Part shown: piece by piece, positions 20,987 to 29,672 of the stretch
How the letters are laid out: each line of letters opens with the position of its first letter
How positions within the stretch are numbered: the first letter of the stretch is position 1
Origin: Clostridia bacterium
GTDB lineage: Bacteria > Bacillota > DSM-521 > Neomoorellales > SLTJ01
Assembly: GCA_024653205.1 (NCBI GenBank)
Contig: JANLFO010000004.1
Coordinates: 1 to 64,000, forward strand
Reading direction: 5' to 3'
Length of the DNA stretch: 64,000 bases
Made by a program: the position numbers and the translations under genes
The notes under the pieces: generated by a model
What the model was told of the DNA's origin: nothing
The model's database searches: none
The model's input: only the letters and a program-made list of their open reading frames with translations

Positions 20987-22504
20987 TTGGGCACAATATG
21001 GGTCGTAGGGCTGGGTCCGGGGGATGAGCGCCTGCTGCCGCCGGCCAATTTTTCCTTGCTGCAGAAGATTCGGCCGGTATTTCTGCGCACTGCCCGGCAC
21101 CCGCTGGTTCCCTGGCTGGAAGCCCAGGGAATCGCCTTTGCCAGCTTCGACGTCTATTACGAAGAGCAGCCCACCTTTGAAGCGGTTTACCGGGCGATCG
21201 TGGACACCCTCCTCGAGGAAGCCCGGTGCCGGGGAGAGGTGGCTTACGCCGTGCCCGGTCATCCTTTGGTGGCCGAGGAAACGGTGCGCCTGATCCTGGA
21301 GCGTTCTCGGCAGGGAGAGGTAAGGGTAAATCTCCTCCCGGCCATGAGTTGTCTGGACGCCGTCTTTGCCGCCCTGGAAGTGGACCCGGCAGGCGGGCTG
21401 GCCGTACTGGAAGCCGGCAGGTTGGAGCAGGCCGATGTCCGGCCGGAGTTAGGTCTGGTGGTACTTCAGGTATACAATCGTCTGGTAGCGTCACAGGTAA
21501 AGCTGGCCCTGCTCCCGGTCTACGGCGACGAATGGCCGGTCTGTCTGGTGCGGGCAGCCGGAGTGCCCAAAGAGGAGAAAGTCTGCTCCCTCCTCCTACA
21601 CGAAATAGACCGCCAGCCCTGGCTTGATCACCTCACCACTCTGTACGTGCCGCCCCAACATGCCGCTCACGGCCTGGGCCCTCCCGGTTCCTTTTCCACC
21701 CTGGAGGCGGTCATGGCCCGCCTGCGGGGACCGGAGGGATGCCCCTGGGATCGGGCCCAAACCCACGCCAGCCTGCGGCGCTATCTCTTAGAGGAATGCT
21801 ACGAGGTCCTGGAAGCCCTGGACGAGCAGGACCCGCACCGCCTGCGGGAAGAACTGGGGGATCTGTTGCTGCAGATAGTGTTTCACGCCCGGATCGCCCA
21901 GGAGGCAGGACATTTTGACCTCCGCGAGGTGGTGGCCGGCCTGGTGGAGAAGCTGTACCGCCGTCACCCGCACGTTTTCGGGAAGGGAAGGGCCGACACC
22001 GCCGAAGAGGTCCAGGAAAACTGGCAGAAGATCAAGGAGGCCGAAAAGGGGGGCCGGCGGCGTTCGCTGTTGGACGGAGTTCCCCTGGAGCTGCCGGCTC
22101 TGGCCCGGGCCCAGAAGATCCAGGAGCGGGCGGCGGCGGTAGGGTTTGACTGGCCCGAGGTGTCGGGAGTATGGGCCAAGGTGCGCGAGGAAGAGCAGGA
22201 AGTGGCGGCGGCGGTCGCCACCGGGGAGAAACGGCAGGTGGAGGCCGAACTGGGCGATTTGCTCTTTGCGGTGGTGAACCTGGCCCGGTTCCTGGGCGTG
22301 GATGCGGAGAGCGCCCTGCGGACCAGCACCGCCCGGTTTGCCCGCCGCTTCGGCTACCTGGAGGAGCGGTGCCGGCAGGCCGGCCGGAAACCGGAAGAGC
22401 TTAGCCTAGACGAATTGGACGAGCTTTGGGAAGAGGCCAAGGCCCGCGGAGACAAAAATTTTTCCAGGGCGAGACCGCGACAGAAGGAGAATCCTCGCCG
22501 GTAG
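20987..22504 (+). CDS. mazG: MazG-family nucleoside triphosphate pyrophosphohydrolase with N-terminal methylase-like domain (YabN)
   Basis: A 505-residue two-domain protein. Residues 1-225 resemble tetrapyrrole methylases ([26 protein letters not shown]), and residues about 250-490 are two MazG halves with metal-binding ExxE patterns ([47 protein letters not shown]). MazG hydrolyses NTPs to NMP and pyrophosphate. CGGAGGGG favours TTG 20987; TTG 20984 is equivalent. Its place after spoVT matches yabN; the murJ-like gene that lies between them in Bacillus is missing. Confidence 0.93.
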   Translation: MGTIWVVGLGPGDERLLPPANFSLLQKIRPVFLRTARHPLVPWLEAQGIAFASFDVYYEEQPTFEAVYRAIVDTLLEEARCRGEVAYAVPGHPLVAEETVRLILERSRQGEVRVNLLPAMSCLDAVFAALEVDPAGGLAVLEAGRLEQADVRPELGLVVLQVYNRLVASQVKLALLPVYGDEWPVCLVRAAGVPKEEKVCSLLLHEIDRQPWLDHLTTLYVPPQHAAHGLGPPGSFSTLEAVMARLRGPEGCPWDRAQTHASLRRYLLEECYEVLEALDEQDPHRLREELGDLLLQIVFHARIAQEAGHFDLREVVAGLVEKLYRRHPHVFGKGRADTAEEVQENWQKIKEAEKGGRRRSLLDGVPLELPALARAQKIQERAAAVGFDWPEVSGVWAKVREEEQEVAAAVATGEKRQVEAELGDLLFAVVNLARFLGVDAESALRTSTARFARRFGYLEERCRQAGRKPEELSLDELDELWEEAKARGDKNFSRARPRQKENPRR

Positions 22505-22556
22505 CGAAGCATATAGCTTAGTTCTTACCAGACTCCGCCAAAGGAGTGATGGGTTG

Positions 22557-22832
22557 ATGAACAAGATGGATCTGGTTAACAGCGTGGCCGAGAAGACAGA
22601 AATGACCAAGAAAGACGCCGAAAAGGTCATCAATGCCGTCTTCGACAGCATCGGCGAAGCCCTGGCCAGCGGTGAGAAGGTGCAGTTGGTGGGGTTTGGC
22701 ACCTTTGAGGTCAGAGAAAGGGCCGCCCGCACCGGACGCAACCCGCGTACCGGCCAAGAGATCTCCATACCCGCCACCCGGGTGCCCACTTTCAAGCCGG
22801 GCAAGACGCTGCGGGATACCGTAGGGGCCTAA
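22557..22832 (+). CDS. hup: DNA-binding protein HU
   Basis: A 91-residue histone-like protein that bends and compacts DNA as a dimer. The N-terminal helices ([20 protein letters not shown]) and the beta-arm signature [18 protein letters not shown] with GKTL near the C-terminus are complete. ATG 22557 follows AAAGGAG; TTG 22554 is an alternative one codon upstream. It ends immediately before rqcP (TAA then TTG), a common clostridial pairing. Confidence 0.97.
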   Translation: MNKMDLVNSVAEKTEMTKKDAEKVINAVFDSIGEALASGEKVQLVGFGTFEVRERAARTGRNPRTGQEISIPATRVPTFKPGKTLRDTVGA

Positions 22833-23096
22833 TTGCGTCTGGACAAGTTTCTCCAGATAGCACGCCTCCTCCGGCGGAGGGCCCTGGCCAAGGAGGCGTG
22901 CCTGGCGGGGAGGGTTCGGGTTAACGGCCGGACCGCCAAGCCGGGCACGGAGATAAAGGCCGGAGATGTGGTAGTCATCGACTGGGGCCACAGGGTCCTG
23001 GAGATAGAGGTAGTCAGGGCGGGCCCGGCTTCCAAGGCCGAGGCCTCTTCCCTGTATCGTGTCTTGCGCGACAGCAGGCAGGATTTGTCGTCATAG
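22833..23096 (+). CDS. rqcP: S4-domain RNA-binding protein RqcP (YabO)
   Basis: An 87-residue protein consisting of one S4 domain (LRLDKFLQIARLLRRRALAK, then GRVRVNGRTAKPGTEIKAGD). RqcP binds the 50S-peptidyl-tRNA complex and supports alanine tailing by RqcH in ribosome quality control. TTG 22833 abuts the hup stop codon, indicating translational coupling. Gene order mazG-hup-rqcP-yabP supports the assignment over the related Hsp15. Confidence 0.92.
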   Translation: MRLDKFLQIARLLRRRALAKEACLAGRVRVNGRTAKPGTEIKAGDVVVIDWGHRVLEIEVVRAGPASKAEASSLYRVLRDSRQDLSS

Positions 23097-23140
23097 TTTT
23101 CTTATCTCGCCCGCCAAACTAGAAGGGGAGGTAGGAAAGC

Positions 23141-24067
23141 GTGAAACGGCGAGTCCTGCTTATTTTGTGCCTGGCGGCGGCAGCGGCCGCGGGACTGATC
23201 TGGTACTATGCCCGTCGCCCCGGTCTGCCGACCGAAGAACCGCTGATCACCCTTTACGTGAAGGAAAGGGACGCGGTAGAGAAGATCAGGCTGGAGGACT
23301 ACCTGGTAGGGGTGGTGGCGGGCGAGATGGACCCGAACTGGCCGGTCAACGCCCTGGCCGCCCAGGCCATCCTGGCGCGCACCTTTACCCTGAAGAAGAT
23401 GGCGGAGGGCGGGGTCGAGGCCCACGGCACGGATGCCTCCACGGACGAGAAGGAGTTCCAGGCCTACGCGCCGGAGAAGGCTTCCGAGGCGGTCCGCCGG
23501 GCGGTGAGTATGACCCGGGGTCTGGTATGTACTTATCGCGGTCGATACATTAACGGGTGGTTTCACGCCGACTCCGGCGGCCGTACCGCGGCCAGTGCCG
23601 CCGAAGGTCTGGATTACGATCAGGAACCCACACCCTACGTGCAGAGCGTGCCCGATCCCGGCTATTCCGCCTCTCCCCCGGAAAACCGGGCCTGGAAAAC
23701 GTCGTTTCCCTGGGCAGAGGTTAGGGCGGCGGTCAGGGCCGCAACCGGGCGGGACCCCGGGGCCGAGCCTTCGGCCGAGGTGGTCGCGCGCGGGCCGTCG
23801 GGGCGGGCGACCCGCGTCCGGATAGGGAAGGTGGCCCTTAGCGGTCCTTCCCTGCGCCTGGCCCTGGGCAGCGAGAGAATGCGGTCCACCTTGCTGACCC
23901 GCCTGGCGGTGAGCGACGGCAGCCTGGTGGCGGAAGGCCGGGGTTTCGGCCACGGGGTGGGCATGAGCCAGTGGGGCGCGAAAGTCCTGGCCGAGCAGGG
24001 CAGGAGCCCGGAGGAAATCATCCGCTACTTCTTCCGGGACGTAAAGGTAGAGAGAGCCTGGAAGTAG
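23141..24067 (+). CDS. spoIID: SpoIID/LytB-domain sporulation protein
   Basis: A 308-residue peptidoglycan lytic transglycosylase-like protein anchored by one N-terminal membrane helix (residues 4-23). The SpoIID domain shows LEDYLVGVVAGEM with the catalytic glutamate near residue 67, LAAQAILARTFTLKK, and the C-terminal GRGFGHGVGMSQWGA. It thins septal wall during engulfment. GTG 23141 follows GGGGAGGTAGG. Whether it is the engulfment enzyme itself or a paralogue cannot be settled here, because SpoIIQ/SpoIIP partners are not nearby. Confidence 0.85.
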   Translation: MKRRVLLILCLAAAAAAGLIWYYARRPGLPTEEPLITLYVKERDAVEKIRLEDYLVGVVAGEMDPNWPVNALAAQAILARTFTLKKMAEGGVEAHGTDASTDEKEFQAYAPEKASEAVRRAVSMTRGLVCTYRGRYINGWFHADSGGRTAASAAEGLDYDQEPTPYVQSVPDPGYSASPPENRAWKTSFPWAEVRAAVRAATGRDPGAEPSAEVVARGPSGRATRVRIGKVALSGPSLRLALGSERMRSTLLTRLAVSDGSLVAEGRGFGHGVGMSQWGAKVLAEQGRSPEEIIRYFFRDVKVERAWK

Positions 24068-24107
24068 CCGTGCGGGGGCGGGCTTGCTCCTGCGGTCCTG
24101 GCGGGTC

Positions 24108-24983
24108 TCACGGCCCGGTGACCGATCCGGATTGACCGCTCCCGCGGTGCAGGATGAGCAAAGCTATTTCCGGCGGGCAGAAGAGGCGGAAGGGAAGGGC
24201 AGTGGTGCCCAGGCCTCGGCTGGTGTAAACCTGAGTGTCGGTTCCGGGAACCCGGCGCAGGCCGCACGGGTACCGGCGGCTGAGCGGCGGGGTGTAGACC
24301 GGGCGTTCGCCCGGCAGGCGGATCTGCCCGCCGTGGCTGTGGCCCGAAAGCTGAAGGTCGATACCCGCCTGGGCCGCCCGGGGCGCAACGTCCGGGGCGT
24401 GAACCAGGAGTATGGTGAACTCGCCCTCGGGAACGCCGGCCAAGGCGGAAGAAAGGTCGGGATGCCCGGTGAGAGGATCATCTATGCCCGCCAGCCAGAA
24501 GCCGGTGCCGTTTCTTTCCAGTCTCAAACTCCGATTGGTCAGCACTCTCACCCCCGAGGTTTCCAGCGAGCGGGAGATTACGTCCGGGCCGAAACGATGG
24601 TCGTGGTTACCCAGCACCGCATACACTCCCAGGGGAGCCGAGAGTCCGGCGAAAGGCCGGGTTGCGGGCAGGCGGGGATCGGCAGTACGGTCCAGCAGAT
24701 CGCCGGTGAACACTATCAGTTCGGGCCGCAGAGACCCGACCATCTCAAGCAGGCGCGAAACCGCCTCCTGCCGGCGGAAATGCCCGAAACCGTAATGGAG
24801 GTCGCTCAGGTGTACTATCGTCAATCCCTCCAGGCCAGGCGGAAGCCCGGGAAGGTGCAGATCCACTCTTTCTACCACCAGGGCCGAGGAGGTCCGAGCC
24901 AGGCTGTAAATGACGACCGCCGCCGCCACCGCCGTTCCCCAGAGTGCTGAAAGGACCCTTCTCTTCACGATTTTCACCGGCAT
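24108..24983 (-). CDS. Membrane-anchored metallophosphoesterase (YaeI/YkuE-like)
   Basis: A 291-residue calcineurin-like phosphoesterase with an N-terminal membrane helix (about residues 9-27). The metal motifs are complete: HLSDLHYG (58-65), FTGDLLD, GNHDH and the late GHSHGGQIRLPG. YkuE-type members are cell-envelope hydrolases; the substrate here is unknown. It is convergent with spoIID, and its upstream region carries a minus-strand TATAAT at about 25003-25008. This gene interrupts the sporulation block. Confidence 0.85.
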   Translation of the reverse strand: MPVKIVKRRVLSALWGTAVAAAVVIYSLARTSSALVVERVDLHLPGLPPGLEGLTIVHLSDLHYGFGHFRRQEAVSRLLEMVGSLRPELIVFTGDLLDRTADPRLPATRPFAGLSAPLGVYAVLGNHDHRFGPDVISRSLETSGVRVLTNRSLRLERNGTGFWLAGIDDPLTGHPDLSSALAGVPEGEFTILLVHAPDVAPRAAQAGIDLQLSGHSHGGQIRLPGERPVYTPPLSRRYPCGLRRVPGTDTQVYTSRGLGTTALPFRLFCPPEIALLILHRGSGQSGSVTGP

Positions 24984-25050
24984 GGCCTTCTCCTTTGCCT
25001 CATTATAACACAGGCCTATCCCGGCGCCGGTATTTACCGGAGGGCGGCGA

Positions 25051-25058
25051 CATATAAT
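25051..25058 (+). promoter_or_regulatory. Possible sigma-E -10 box of the yabP operon
   Basis: CATATAAT matches the mother-cell sigma-E -10 (CATACAHT) at all but one base, and yabPQ is sigma-E dependent in Bacillus subtilis. The upstream GTATTTA at 25030-25036 is a poor -35. The box also resembles a sigma-A TATAAT, so the assignment is tentative. Confidence 0.35.
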
Positions 25059-25086
25059 GTTGTCGGGCGATCGGGGGGTGGATGGG

Positions 25087-25356
25087 GTGGAGGGCAGGCA
25101 CGAGCTTACCCTTAGCGCCCGGCGGGAGCTGACCGTTACCGGCGTTACCCATGTGGATCACTACCACGGCCGCGAGGTGGTGGTGGCTACCGGCATGGGC
25201 TTCCTGGTGGTAACCGGGGAAGAACTGAGCATCGACCACCTCAGCCTGGAGGAAGGTCTCCTGAAACTGAAGGGACTGATCACCGGTCTGGCCTATACCG
25301 AACAGGAAAAGAGCACGGCCCGCTCCCAAAGCGTCTGGCGCAAGCTCTGGCGCTAG
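25087..25356 (+). CDS. yabP: Sporulation protein YabP
   Basis: An 89-residue small protein of the YabP/YqfC family (EGRHELTLSARRELTVTGVTHVDHY, in two runs, then LSLEEGLLKLKGLITGLAYTE), made in the mother cell and needed for spore coat/cortex formation. GTG 25087, giving the usual start just before EGRH, lies downstream of the likely promoter; ATG 25057 overlaps the -10 box and is rejected. yabQ follows four bases later. Confidence 0.88.
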   Translation: MEGRHELTLSARRELTVTGVTHVDHYHGREVVVATGMGFLVVTGEELSIDHLSLEEGLLKLKGLITGLAYTEQEKSTARSQSVWRKLWR

Positions 25357-25360
25357 CGCC

Positions 25361-25648
25361 ATGGGTGACGGACTTCTGCTGTTGGCGGTAACCTGCGCCT
25401 GGGGTCTGATCGCAGGCGGGCTGTTCGAAGTAGGGCGGCGGCTGACCCGGCGCTGGCGCCGAGGCGCCCGGGCGGCGGCCGATTTTTTCTTTTGGGTGTT
25501 GCTGACCGCAGGTACCCTGACGATTCTGTTCCTGCTGGGGGCCAGCCAGGTGCGCTTTTCCCTCCTCCTGGGTCTTGCTTTGGGCTGGTGGCTCTACCGC
25601 CGGTGCGTGGCCGCCCGGTTCCCGGCAGGGAGAAAAAGTGCGGGATGA
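25361..25648 (+). CDS. yabQ: Spore cortex biosynthesis membrane protein YabQ
   Basis: A 95-residue protein with hydrophobic segments at about residues 4-22, 42-58 and 66-82, matching the short YabQ family, which is required for spore cortex. It carries the family's GLFEVGRRLTRRWRR-type amphipathic loop. ATG 25361 sits four bases after yabP. The next gene begins after a 57-base gap. Confidence 0.85.
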   Translation: MGDGLLLLAVTCAWGLIAGGLFEVGRRLTRRWRRGARAAADFFFWVLLTAGTLTILFLLGASQVRFSLLLGLALGWWLYRRCVAARFPAGRKSAG

Positions 25649-25705
25649 GCCGGCGGTCGGAAGGAGAACCGGACCGAAGGTCGAAGGATATATTCTGTCC
25701 GTATT

Positions 25706-25975
25706 TTGTACTCAATTTGTAATCACTTTGCTGGGGGTGGCCTTCTGCGCCTGGAAATACGCGGACTGGAAAGGCTGAGCTTCCGCGAGCGGCAGGTGGT
25801 GGCGCTGAAGGAGATGGGTTTGAGTAACGAGGAGATCTCCCGGCGCCTGGGCATAGGCGCGGCCTCGGTGGCCACCCTGTACCGCCGGGCCAGAACCAAG
25901 GGCTACGAGGTGGTTCTGGTATTGCCCGGAGAACGCCTGGGGCTGTTCGAGGAGGAAACGGAGGAGCCGACATGA
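25706..25975 (+). CDS. Small sigma-region-4/GerE-like helix-turn-helix protein
   Basis: An 89-residue protein whose middle (LSFRERQVVALKEMGLSNEEISRRLGIGA in overlapping runs, about residues 24-53) is a clear helix-turn-helix as in sigma factor region 4 and LuxR/GerE regulators. No other sigma region is present. The start is uncertain: TTG 25706 is the only common start, has a weak ribosome site, and yields an unusual N-terminus; a CTG near 25746 after GGGGGTGG is possible. The stop overlaps the divIC-like start (ATGA). Probable small regulator in the sporulation/division cluster. Confidence 0.6.
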   Translation: MYSICNHFAGGGLLRLEIRGLERLSFRERQVVALKEMGLSNEEISRRLGIGAASVATLYRRARTKGYEVVLVLPGERLGLFEEETEEPT

Positions 25976-26355
25976 GGCGCGGACAGATGGCGGTGAAAGC
26001 TCGACCGTCAGAAGGCGCGGGCCACGTTTTTCCGGTGGTCTCCTCCGCTGCCACCGCCGGGGAGAGGCGGAAGCGGCGCCGGTGGTTGCGGGGACGTACC
26101 CTGCTGGTCATGCTGATCATAGGCTATTGTGCGGTTCTGAGCCTGCGCGCGGAGTGGCAAATACATACTCTAAATAGGGAACTGGCCCGGGAGGAGGCCA
26201 CCCGGAAGGAGTTGTTGCAGTTGCGGGAAAGCCTGGAAACGGAGAAGCGGCGCCTGAACGATCCCGCCTATTTGGAGCAGGTAGCCCGGGAGGAATTGGG
26301 TCTGGTCCGGCCGGGAGAAGTGCTGGTGGTTCCCGGAGACCGGTTGAACCCCTGA
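25972..26355 (+). CDS. divIC: Septum formation initiator DivIC/FtsB-like
   Basis: A 127-residue bitopic membrane protein. A basic cytoplasmic N-terminus (to about residue 43) is followed by one membrane helix (TLLVMLIIGYCAVLSL) and an extracytoplasmic coiled coil (about 60-95), ending in the DPAYLEQVAREELGLVRPGE motif typical of FtsB/DivIC. It works with FtsL and DivIB in the divisome. It overlaps the preceding gene by four bases and has the position of divIC in Bacillus, upstream of yabR and spoIIE. Confidence 0.9.
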   Translation: MRRGQMAVKARPSEGAGHVFPVVSSAATAGERRKRRRWLRGRTLLVMLIIGYCAVLSLRAEWQIHTLNRELAREEATRKELLQLRESLETEKRRLNDPAYLEQVAREELGLVRPGEVLVVPGDRLNP

Positions 26356-26367
26356 AACGGGAAGCCC

Positions 26368-27045
26368 GTGAGAAGGTGGGTGGCGGTGGAGGCGCGGGGG
26401 GATCTGGGGCGCATTCGGGTTCGCGGGGTCGGGGAAGTCTCGGTTGAGCCCGACCTGCTGCAGGCGGAGATCGGCGTGGTAGCCGAGGACAAGAAGCTGG
26501 AAGGGGCCCAAGAGAAACAGCGGCAACAGTTGGCCAGGGTGCTTTCGGCGCTTAGGGCTCACGGGGTGGAGAGGTCGGATCACCGCACCGTGAGCTTCCA
26601 GGTGGCCCCGGTTTACGAGCCGCGTGTGGCCCCGGAAAGCAGGGTCGCCAGGCCGATCGGGCACCGGGTAGAGCAGGTCCTCGGCCTGTGTCTAAGGGAC
26701 CTCAAGCGGGCGGGTCGCATTCTGGATGCCGTGGTAGAGGCGGGAGCCAACCGGGTGTACTCGGTACGCTTCGGATTGTCCGAGGAGGGGCGGTGGCGCC
26801 GGAAGGCTCTCAGACTGGCCGTGAAGGAAGCCTGGGAAAAGGCCCGGGCTGCGGCTTCGGCCCTGGGCAGGGAACCGATAGCCCTGGAGAGCCTGGAAGA
26901 AGAGGTGGCGGAGTTCCCCCGGCCCATCCAGACTCTGACGGTAGGAACGGAAACGCCGGAGACGGTGCTGGAACCGGGGATGCTTACCATAAGGGCGGAG
27001 GTGAGGGCGGTTTTCCTCGTCCCGGGCCGCCTGAGCAACTCCTGA
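26368..27045 (+). CDS. SIMPL-domain (DUF541) protein
   Basis: A 225-residue protein formed by one SIMPL domain (RVRGVGEVSVEPDLLQAEIGV at the N-terminus, then RAGRILDAVVEAGANRV and LRLAVKEAWEKARAAASALG). Family members are often extracytoplasmic with unclear function; no signal peptide is visible here, so it may be cytosolic. Several in-frame GTG codons (26368, 26380, 26386) make the start uncertain. It follows divIC by 12 bases and is followed by a structured repeat. Confidence 0.75.
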   Translation: MRRWVAVEARGDLGRIRVRGVGEVSVEPDLLQAEIGVVAEDKKLEGAQEKQRQQLARVLSALRAHGVERSDHRTVSFQVAPVYEPRVAPESRVARPIGHRVEQVLGLCLRDLKRAGRILDAVVEAGANRVYSVRFGLSEEGRWRRKALRLAVKEAWEKARAAASALGREPIALESLEEEVAEFPRPIQTLTVGTETPETVLEPGMLTIRAEVRAVFLVPGRLSNS

Positions 27046-27110
27046 AGACCGTAGCCGCCAAAGTACCAGCGGGCCAGCACTGCGGTGCAAACGTGGTGCG
27101 CCTGCGGACG

Positions 27111-27314
27111 GGCAGTCCTGGTTCCCCCTTGTACCGGTCGCTTAGCCGACCGAACTAGGGTTCGATCTTCGCGCTCCGGCGGGCTCCCGGCGGAGGCGCC
27201 GTCCGTGGCGCCCCGCCGCTTCGGCCGTCCTTGGCCTCCGGCCCGCCTCCACGCTCGCTCTCACCCAGTTCGGTGCCCGGCACGCTTTAGGTACACGGTG
27301 GAACCAGGACTGCC
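27111..27314 (-). repeat. Interspersed structured repeat, type A
   Basis: A 204 bp copy in reverse orientation relative to 13995-14202. Terminal arms GGCAGTCCTGGTT and AACCAGGACTGCC pair perfectly. The inner stem ACCGAACT/AGTTCGGT and two central hairpins are kept, with loops GTCCGT and GTCCTT as read on the plus strand. It fills most of the 381 bp between the SIMPL gene and the S1-domain gene. Confidence 0.85.
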
Positions 27315-27354
27315 GCTCCGGAGGACATGAGAGGCGGCTACCCGTTGCGCCGTA

Positions 27355-27383
27355 TTGACAGCCGGGGACCGGCCCCGTATAAT
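27355..27383 (+). promoter_or_regulatory. Strong sigma-A promoter of the S1-domain gene
   Basis: TTGACA (27355-27360), 17 bp, TATAAT (27378-27383), a perfect consensus. Transcription should start near 27390, which fixes ATG 27427 as the start codon. Confidence 0.85.
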
Positions 27384-27426
27384 CAAGCTGCTAGCTCGAT
27401 TTTGGTTAGGGGGAATCTTCGGCAAC

Positions 27427-27810
27427 ATGGCCCTGGCAGTCGGCTCGGTGGTTGAGGGAGTGGTAACCGGAATTACCAAGTTTGGCGCCTTCGTACAACT
27501 CCCCACGGGAGAAACCGGACTGGTCCACATTTCCGAGGTAGCCAACACCTACGTCAAGGACGTAAAGGACTACCTGAAAGAGCAGGATCGCGTAAAGGTG
27601 AAGATCATCCACATTGACGAGCGCGGCCGTATAGGCCTTTCCATCAAGCAGGCCGACCCGGCCTACGAGGCCCGACCGCGGCGCCAACGTCCCAGTTACA
27701 ATGCTTCCTTTGAGGAGAAGCTGGCGCGGTTCCTCAAGGAAAGCGAAGATCGGTTGCAGGACCTGAAGAGAAGCGTGGACGCCAAACGCGGCGGTCGCGG
27801 CGCGCGATAG
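27427..27810 (+). CDS. yabR: S1 RNA-binding domain protein YabR
   Basis: A 127-residue protein. Residues 4-75 form a single S1 domain (VGSVVEGVVTGITKFGAFVQ, GLVHISEVA, VKVKIIHIDERGRIGLSIK), and the basic tail (about 80-127) ends in KRGGRGAR. Its position between divIC and spoIIE matches yabR (general stress protein 13 family); the function is RNA- or ribosome-associated. It has its own consensus promoter and a terminator, so it is transcribed alone. Confidence 0.9.
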   Translation: MALAVGSVVEGVVTGITKFGAFVQLPTGETGLVHISEVANTYVKDVKDYLKEQDRVKVKIIHIDERGRIGLSIKQADPAYEARPRRQRPSYNASFEEKLARFLKESEDRLQDLKRSVDAKRGGRGAR

Positions 27811-27817
27811 CCGATCG

Positions 27818-27848
27818 GCCCTCCTGGATAAGGAGGGCTTCAGTTTTT
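27818..27848 (+). terminator. Rho-independent terminator after yabR
   Basis: GCCCTCC and GGAGGGC form a stem with a short loop, followed by TTCAGTTTTT. It separates yabR from the phosphatase gene. Confidence 0.85.
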
Positions 27849-27874
27849 CCGGAGCAAGGTGTAATGGAGCGGGA

Positions 27875-28777
27875 ATGCTGGTGGGTAGCGAGATCCGGGC
27901 CTCGGTGGATATAGGCACCAATTCCGTTCGCCTGCTCGTGGCCCGGGTGGAAAAGGATGCCCTGACCCCTCTTTGCCGGCAACTGGCCAGCACCCGGCTG
28001 GGCGAGGGAATACAGGTCTCGGGCAGGCTGGAGTCCGATGCCTGGCGTCGCACCCTGGAGGCCCTTGGGGGTTTCGCCCGCATCATCTCCGCCTACCTTC
28101 CGGACGAGGTAACCGCGGTGGCCACCAGTGCGGTCCGCGAGGCGGCCAACGGTAGCGAGTTTGCGGCCGCGGCCGGACGGGTCCTGGGGGCGCCGGTAAA
28201 GGTGCTGACCGGGGAGGAGGAAGCCCGGCTGAGCTACCTGGGCGCGGTGCGCGGCCTGGGCTGGGAGCGGGCGGTGGTGGTGGACATCGGCGGTGGCAGT
28301 ACCGAGCTGACCTATCCGGCCGGGGATACGCTGGTATCGCGTTCCCGTCCCGTGGGGGCGGTACGCTGTACGCAGGCGCGGTCCTCGCGGGCAGACATTA
28401 CCCGGGAGCTCGAACTCCTGACCGCCGGAGTCCCCCAGGGGCTTCCCCTGATAGCGGTAGGGGGCACGGCGACCACCCTGGCGGCGGTAGAAATGTCCCT
28501 CACGCCTTACGACCCGGATAGGGTGCACGGCCACCGCCTCAGCGTCCGGCAGATAGACCGGCTCTACGCGCGGCTGGCCGCCCTGGATCTCGCCCAACGC
28601 CGGCGGGTGCCGGGGCTGCAACCGGAGCGCGCAGACATCATTCTGGCGGGAATCGCCATCTTGCAGGAGGTACTGGCCCTGCTGTCCCGAGAGGAAGTAA
28701 TAGTGAGCGAGGCCGACCTGCTCTACGCACTACTCTTGGAGCCGGAAGCGGCCGCCTCGGCATCGGATCGGAGTTGA
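27875..28777 (+). CDS. Ppx/GppA-family phosphatase
   Basis: A 300-residue ASKHA-fold enzyme with phosphate-1 motif ASVDIGTNSVRLLVA (about 9-23), ATSAVREAANG, the catalytic region VLTGEEEARLSYLG, phosphate-2 VVDIGGGSTELTY and AVGGTATTLAA. The family cleaves polyphosphate or pppGpp 5'-phosphate. At 300 residues it lacks the C-terminal HD-like extension of long exopolyphosphatases. The last 55 bases overlap the 3' end of the convergent L,D-transpeptidase gene. Confidence 0.88.
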   Translation: MLVGSEIRASVDIGTNSVRLLVARVEKDALTPLCRQLASTRLGEGIQVSGRLESDAWRRTLEALGGFARIISAYLPDEVTAVATSAVREAANGSEFAAAAGRVLGAPVKVLTGEEEARLSYLGAVRGLGWERAVVVDIGGGSTELTYPAGDTLVSRSRPVGAVRCTQARSSRADITRELELLTAGVPQGLPLIAVGGTATTLAAVEMSLTPYDPDRVHGHRLSVRQIDRLYARLAALDLAQRRRVPGLQPERADIILAGIAILQEVLALLSREEVIVSEADLLYALLLEPEAAASASDRS

Positions 28778-29559
28778 CGCTGCAACTCCGGGGTGAGTTC
28801 CCCGTTGGCTTCCAGGCCCCGCAGCAGCTGCCAGTAGGACACCGCCCGTGCGGTTTGGGCGCCGTAGCGACCGTCCGCGTATGCCCAGTAGAGCCCCAGG
28901 GCCTTTAGCGCCGTCTGTACCTGCACCACGTCCGGCCCCACCGAGCCGTTCTTGAGGCGGCGGGGAGAGAAACGCGGCGGCAGCTTGGGCTCGCCCACTA
29001 TTCTTACCGGTGTGCCCAGGGCGACCCAGGAATACAATTGTTCTACGTCCCGGTTATGCATACGTACGCATCCGTGGGATTCGGCGCGGCCGATCGACTG
29101 CGGACGGTTGGTTCCGTGGATGCCGTAGATTCCCCAGGGTACGTTCAGGCCCAGCCAGCGGCTTCCGAAGCCTCCTCCCCAGCTCAGGCTCTTATGCACG
29201 ATGCGCCACTCTCCTACCGGAGTGGGGGTGCTCGGTTTGCCTACGCAAACCGGATAGGTCTTGAAGGGCCTGCCGTCGGCCAGTACGGTCAGGGTGTGGC
29301 GGCTGATGTCGATAAGCAGACTGATCTCGCCCTGCGGGCCTTTGGCGGCCGGTTTTTCCGCGCCGCTTTTTGGTTCCCCGGTGGCCTGGCCGGCAGGGGA
29401 AAGCGCCGAAGGGGGGGTCAGGAACTGCTGGACTTCCGGGCAGCCGCCGAAGGTGAAAAGCCCGGTGGCCGCAGCCGCAGGGGCCGCAAGGAAGTTGAAA
29501 CCTGCAATCATAAGGATAAGGCCGGAAATGGCCAGGCTGCGAACCCGACTGAAGTGCAA
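28723..29559 (-). CDS. Secreted L,D-transpeptidase (YkuD) with peptidoglycan-binding domain
   Basis: A 278-residue exported protein: signal peptide to about residue 30, a variable linker, a YkuD domain (about 78-190) with catalytic motif SHGCVRMHNRDVEQLY, and a C-terminal peptidoglycan-binding repeat (GSVGPDVVQVQTALKALGLY, DGRYGAQTARAV). Such enzymes make 3-3 cross-links in cell or spore wall. It overlaps the phosphatase gene tail-to-tail by 55 bases, with both frames intact. Confidence 0.92.
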   Translation of the reverse strand: MHFSRVRSLAISGLILMIAGFNFLAAPAAAATGLFTFGGCPEVQQFLTPPSALSPAGQATGEPKSGAEKPAAKGPQGEISLLIDISRHTLTVLADGRPFKTYPVCVGKPSTPTPVGEWRIVHKSLSWGGGFGSRWLGLNVPWGIYGIHGTNRPQSIGRAESHGCVRMHNRDVEQLYSWVALGTPVRIVGEPKLPPRFSPRRLKNGSVGPDVVQVQTALKALGLYWAYADGRYGAQTARAVSYWQLLRGLEANGELTPELQRQLRSDAEAAASGSKSSA

Positions 29560-29672
29560 GCGGTTACCACCCCGGTACCTAAGATAACCCTACGCCGAGC
29601 AGATTATGCCGGGCCCGGGTGAGCCGCCCGCCTCCGGGTAATACTAGGAGCGAAAGGAGAGGCAGCCACGAG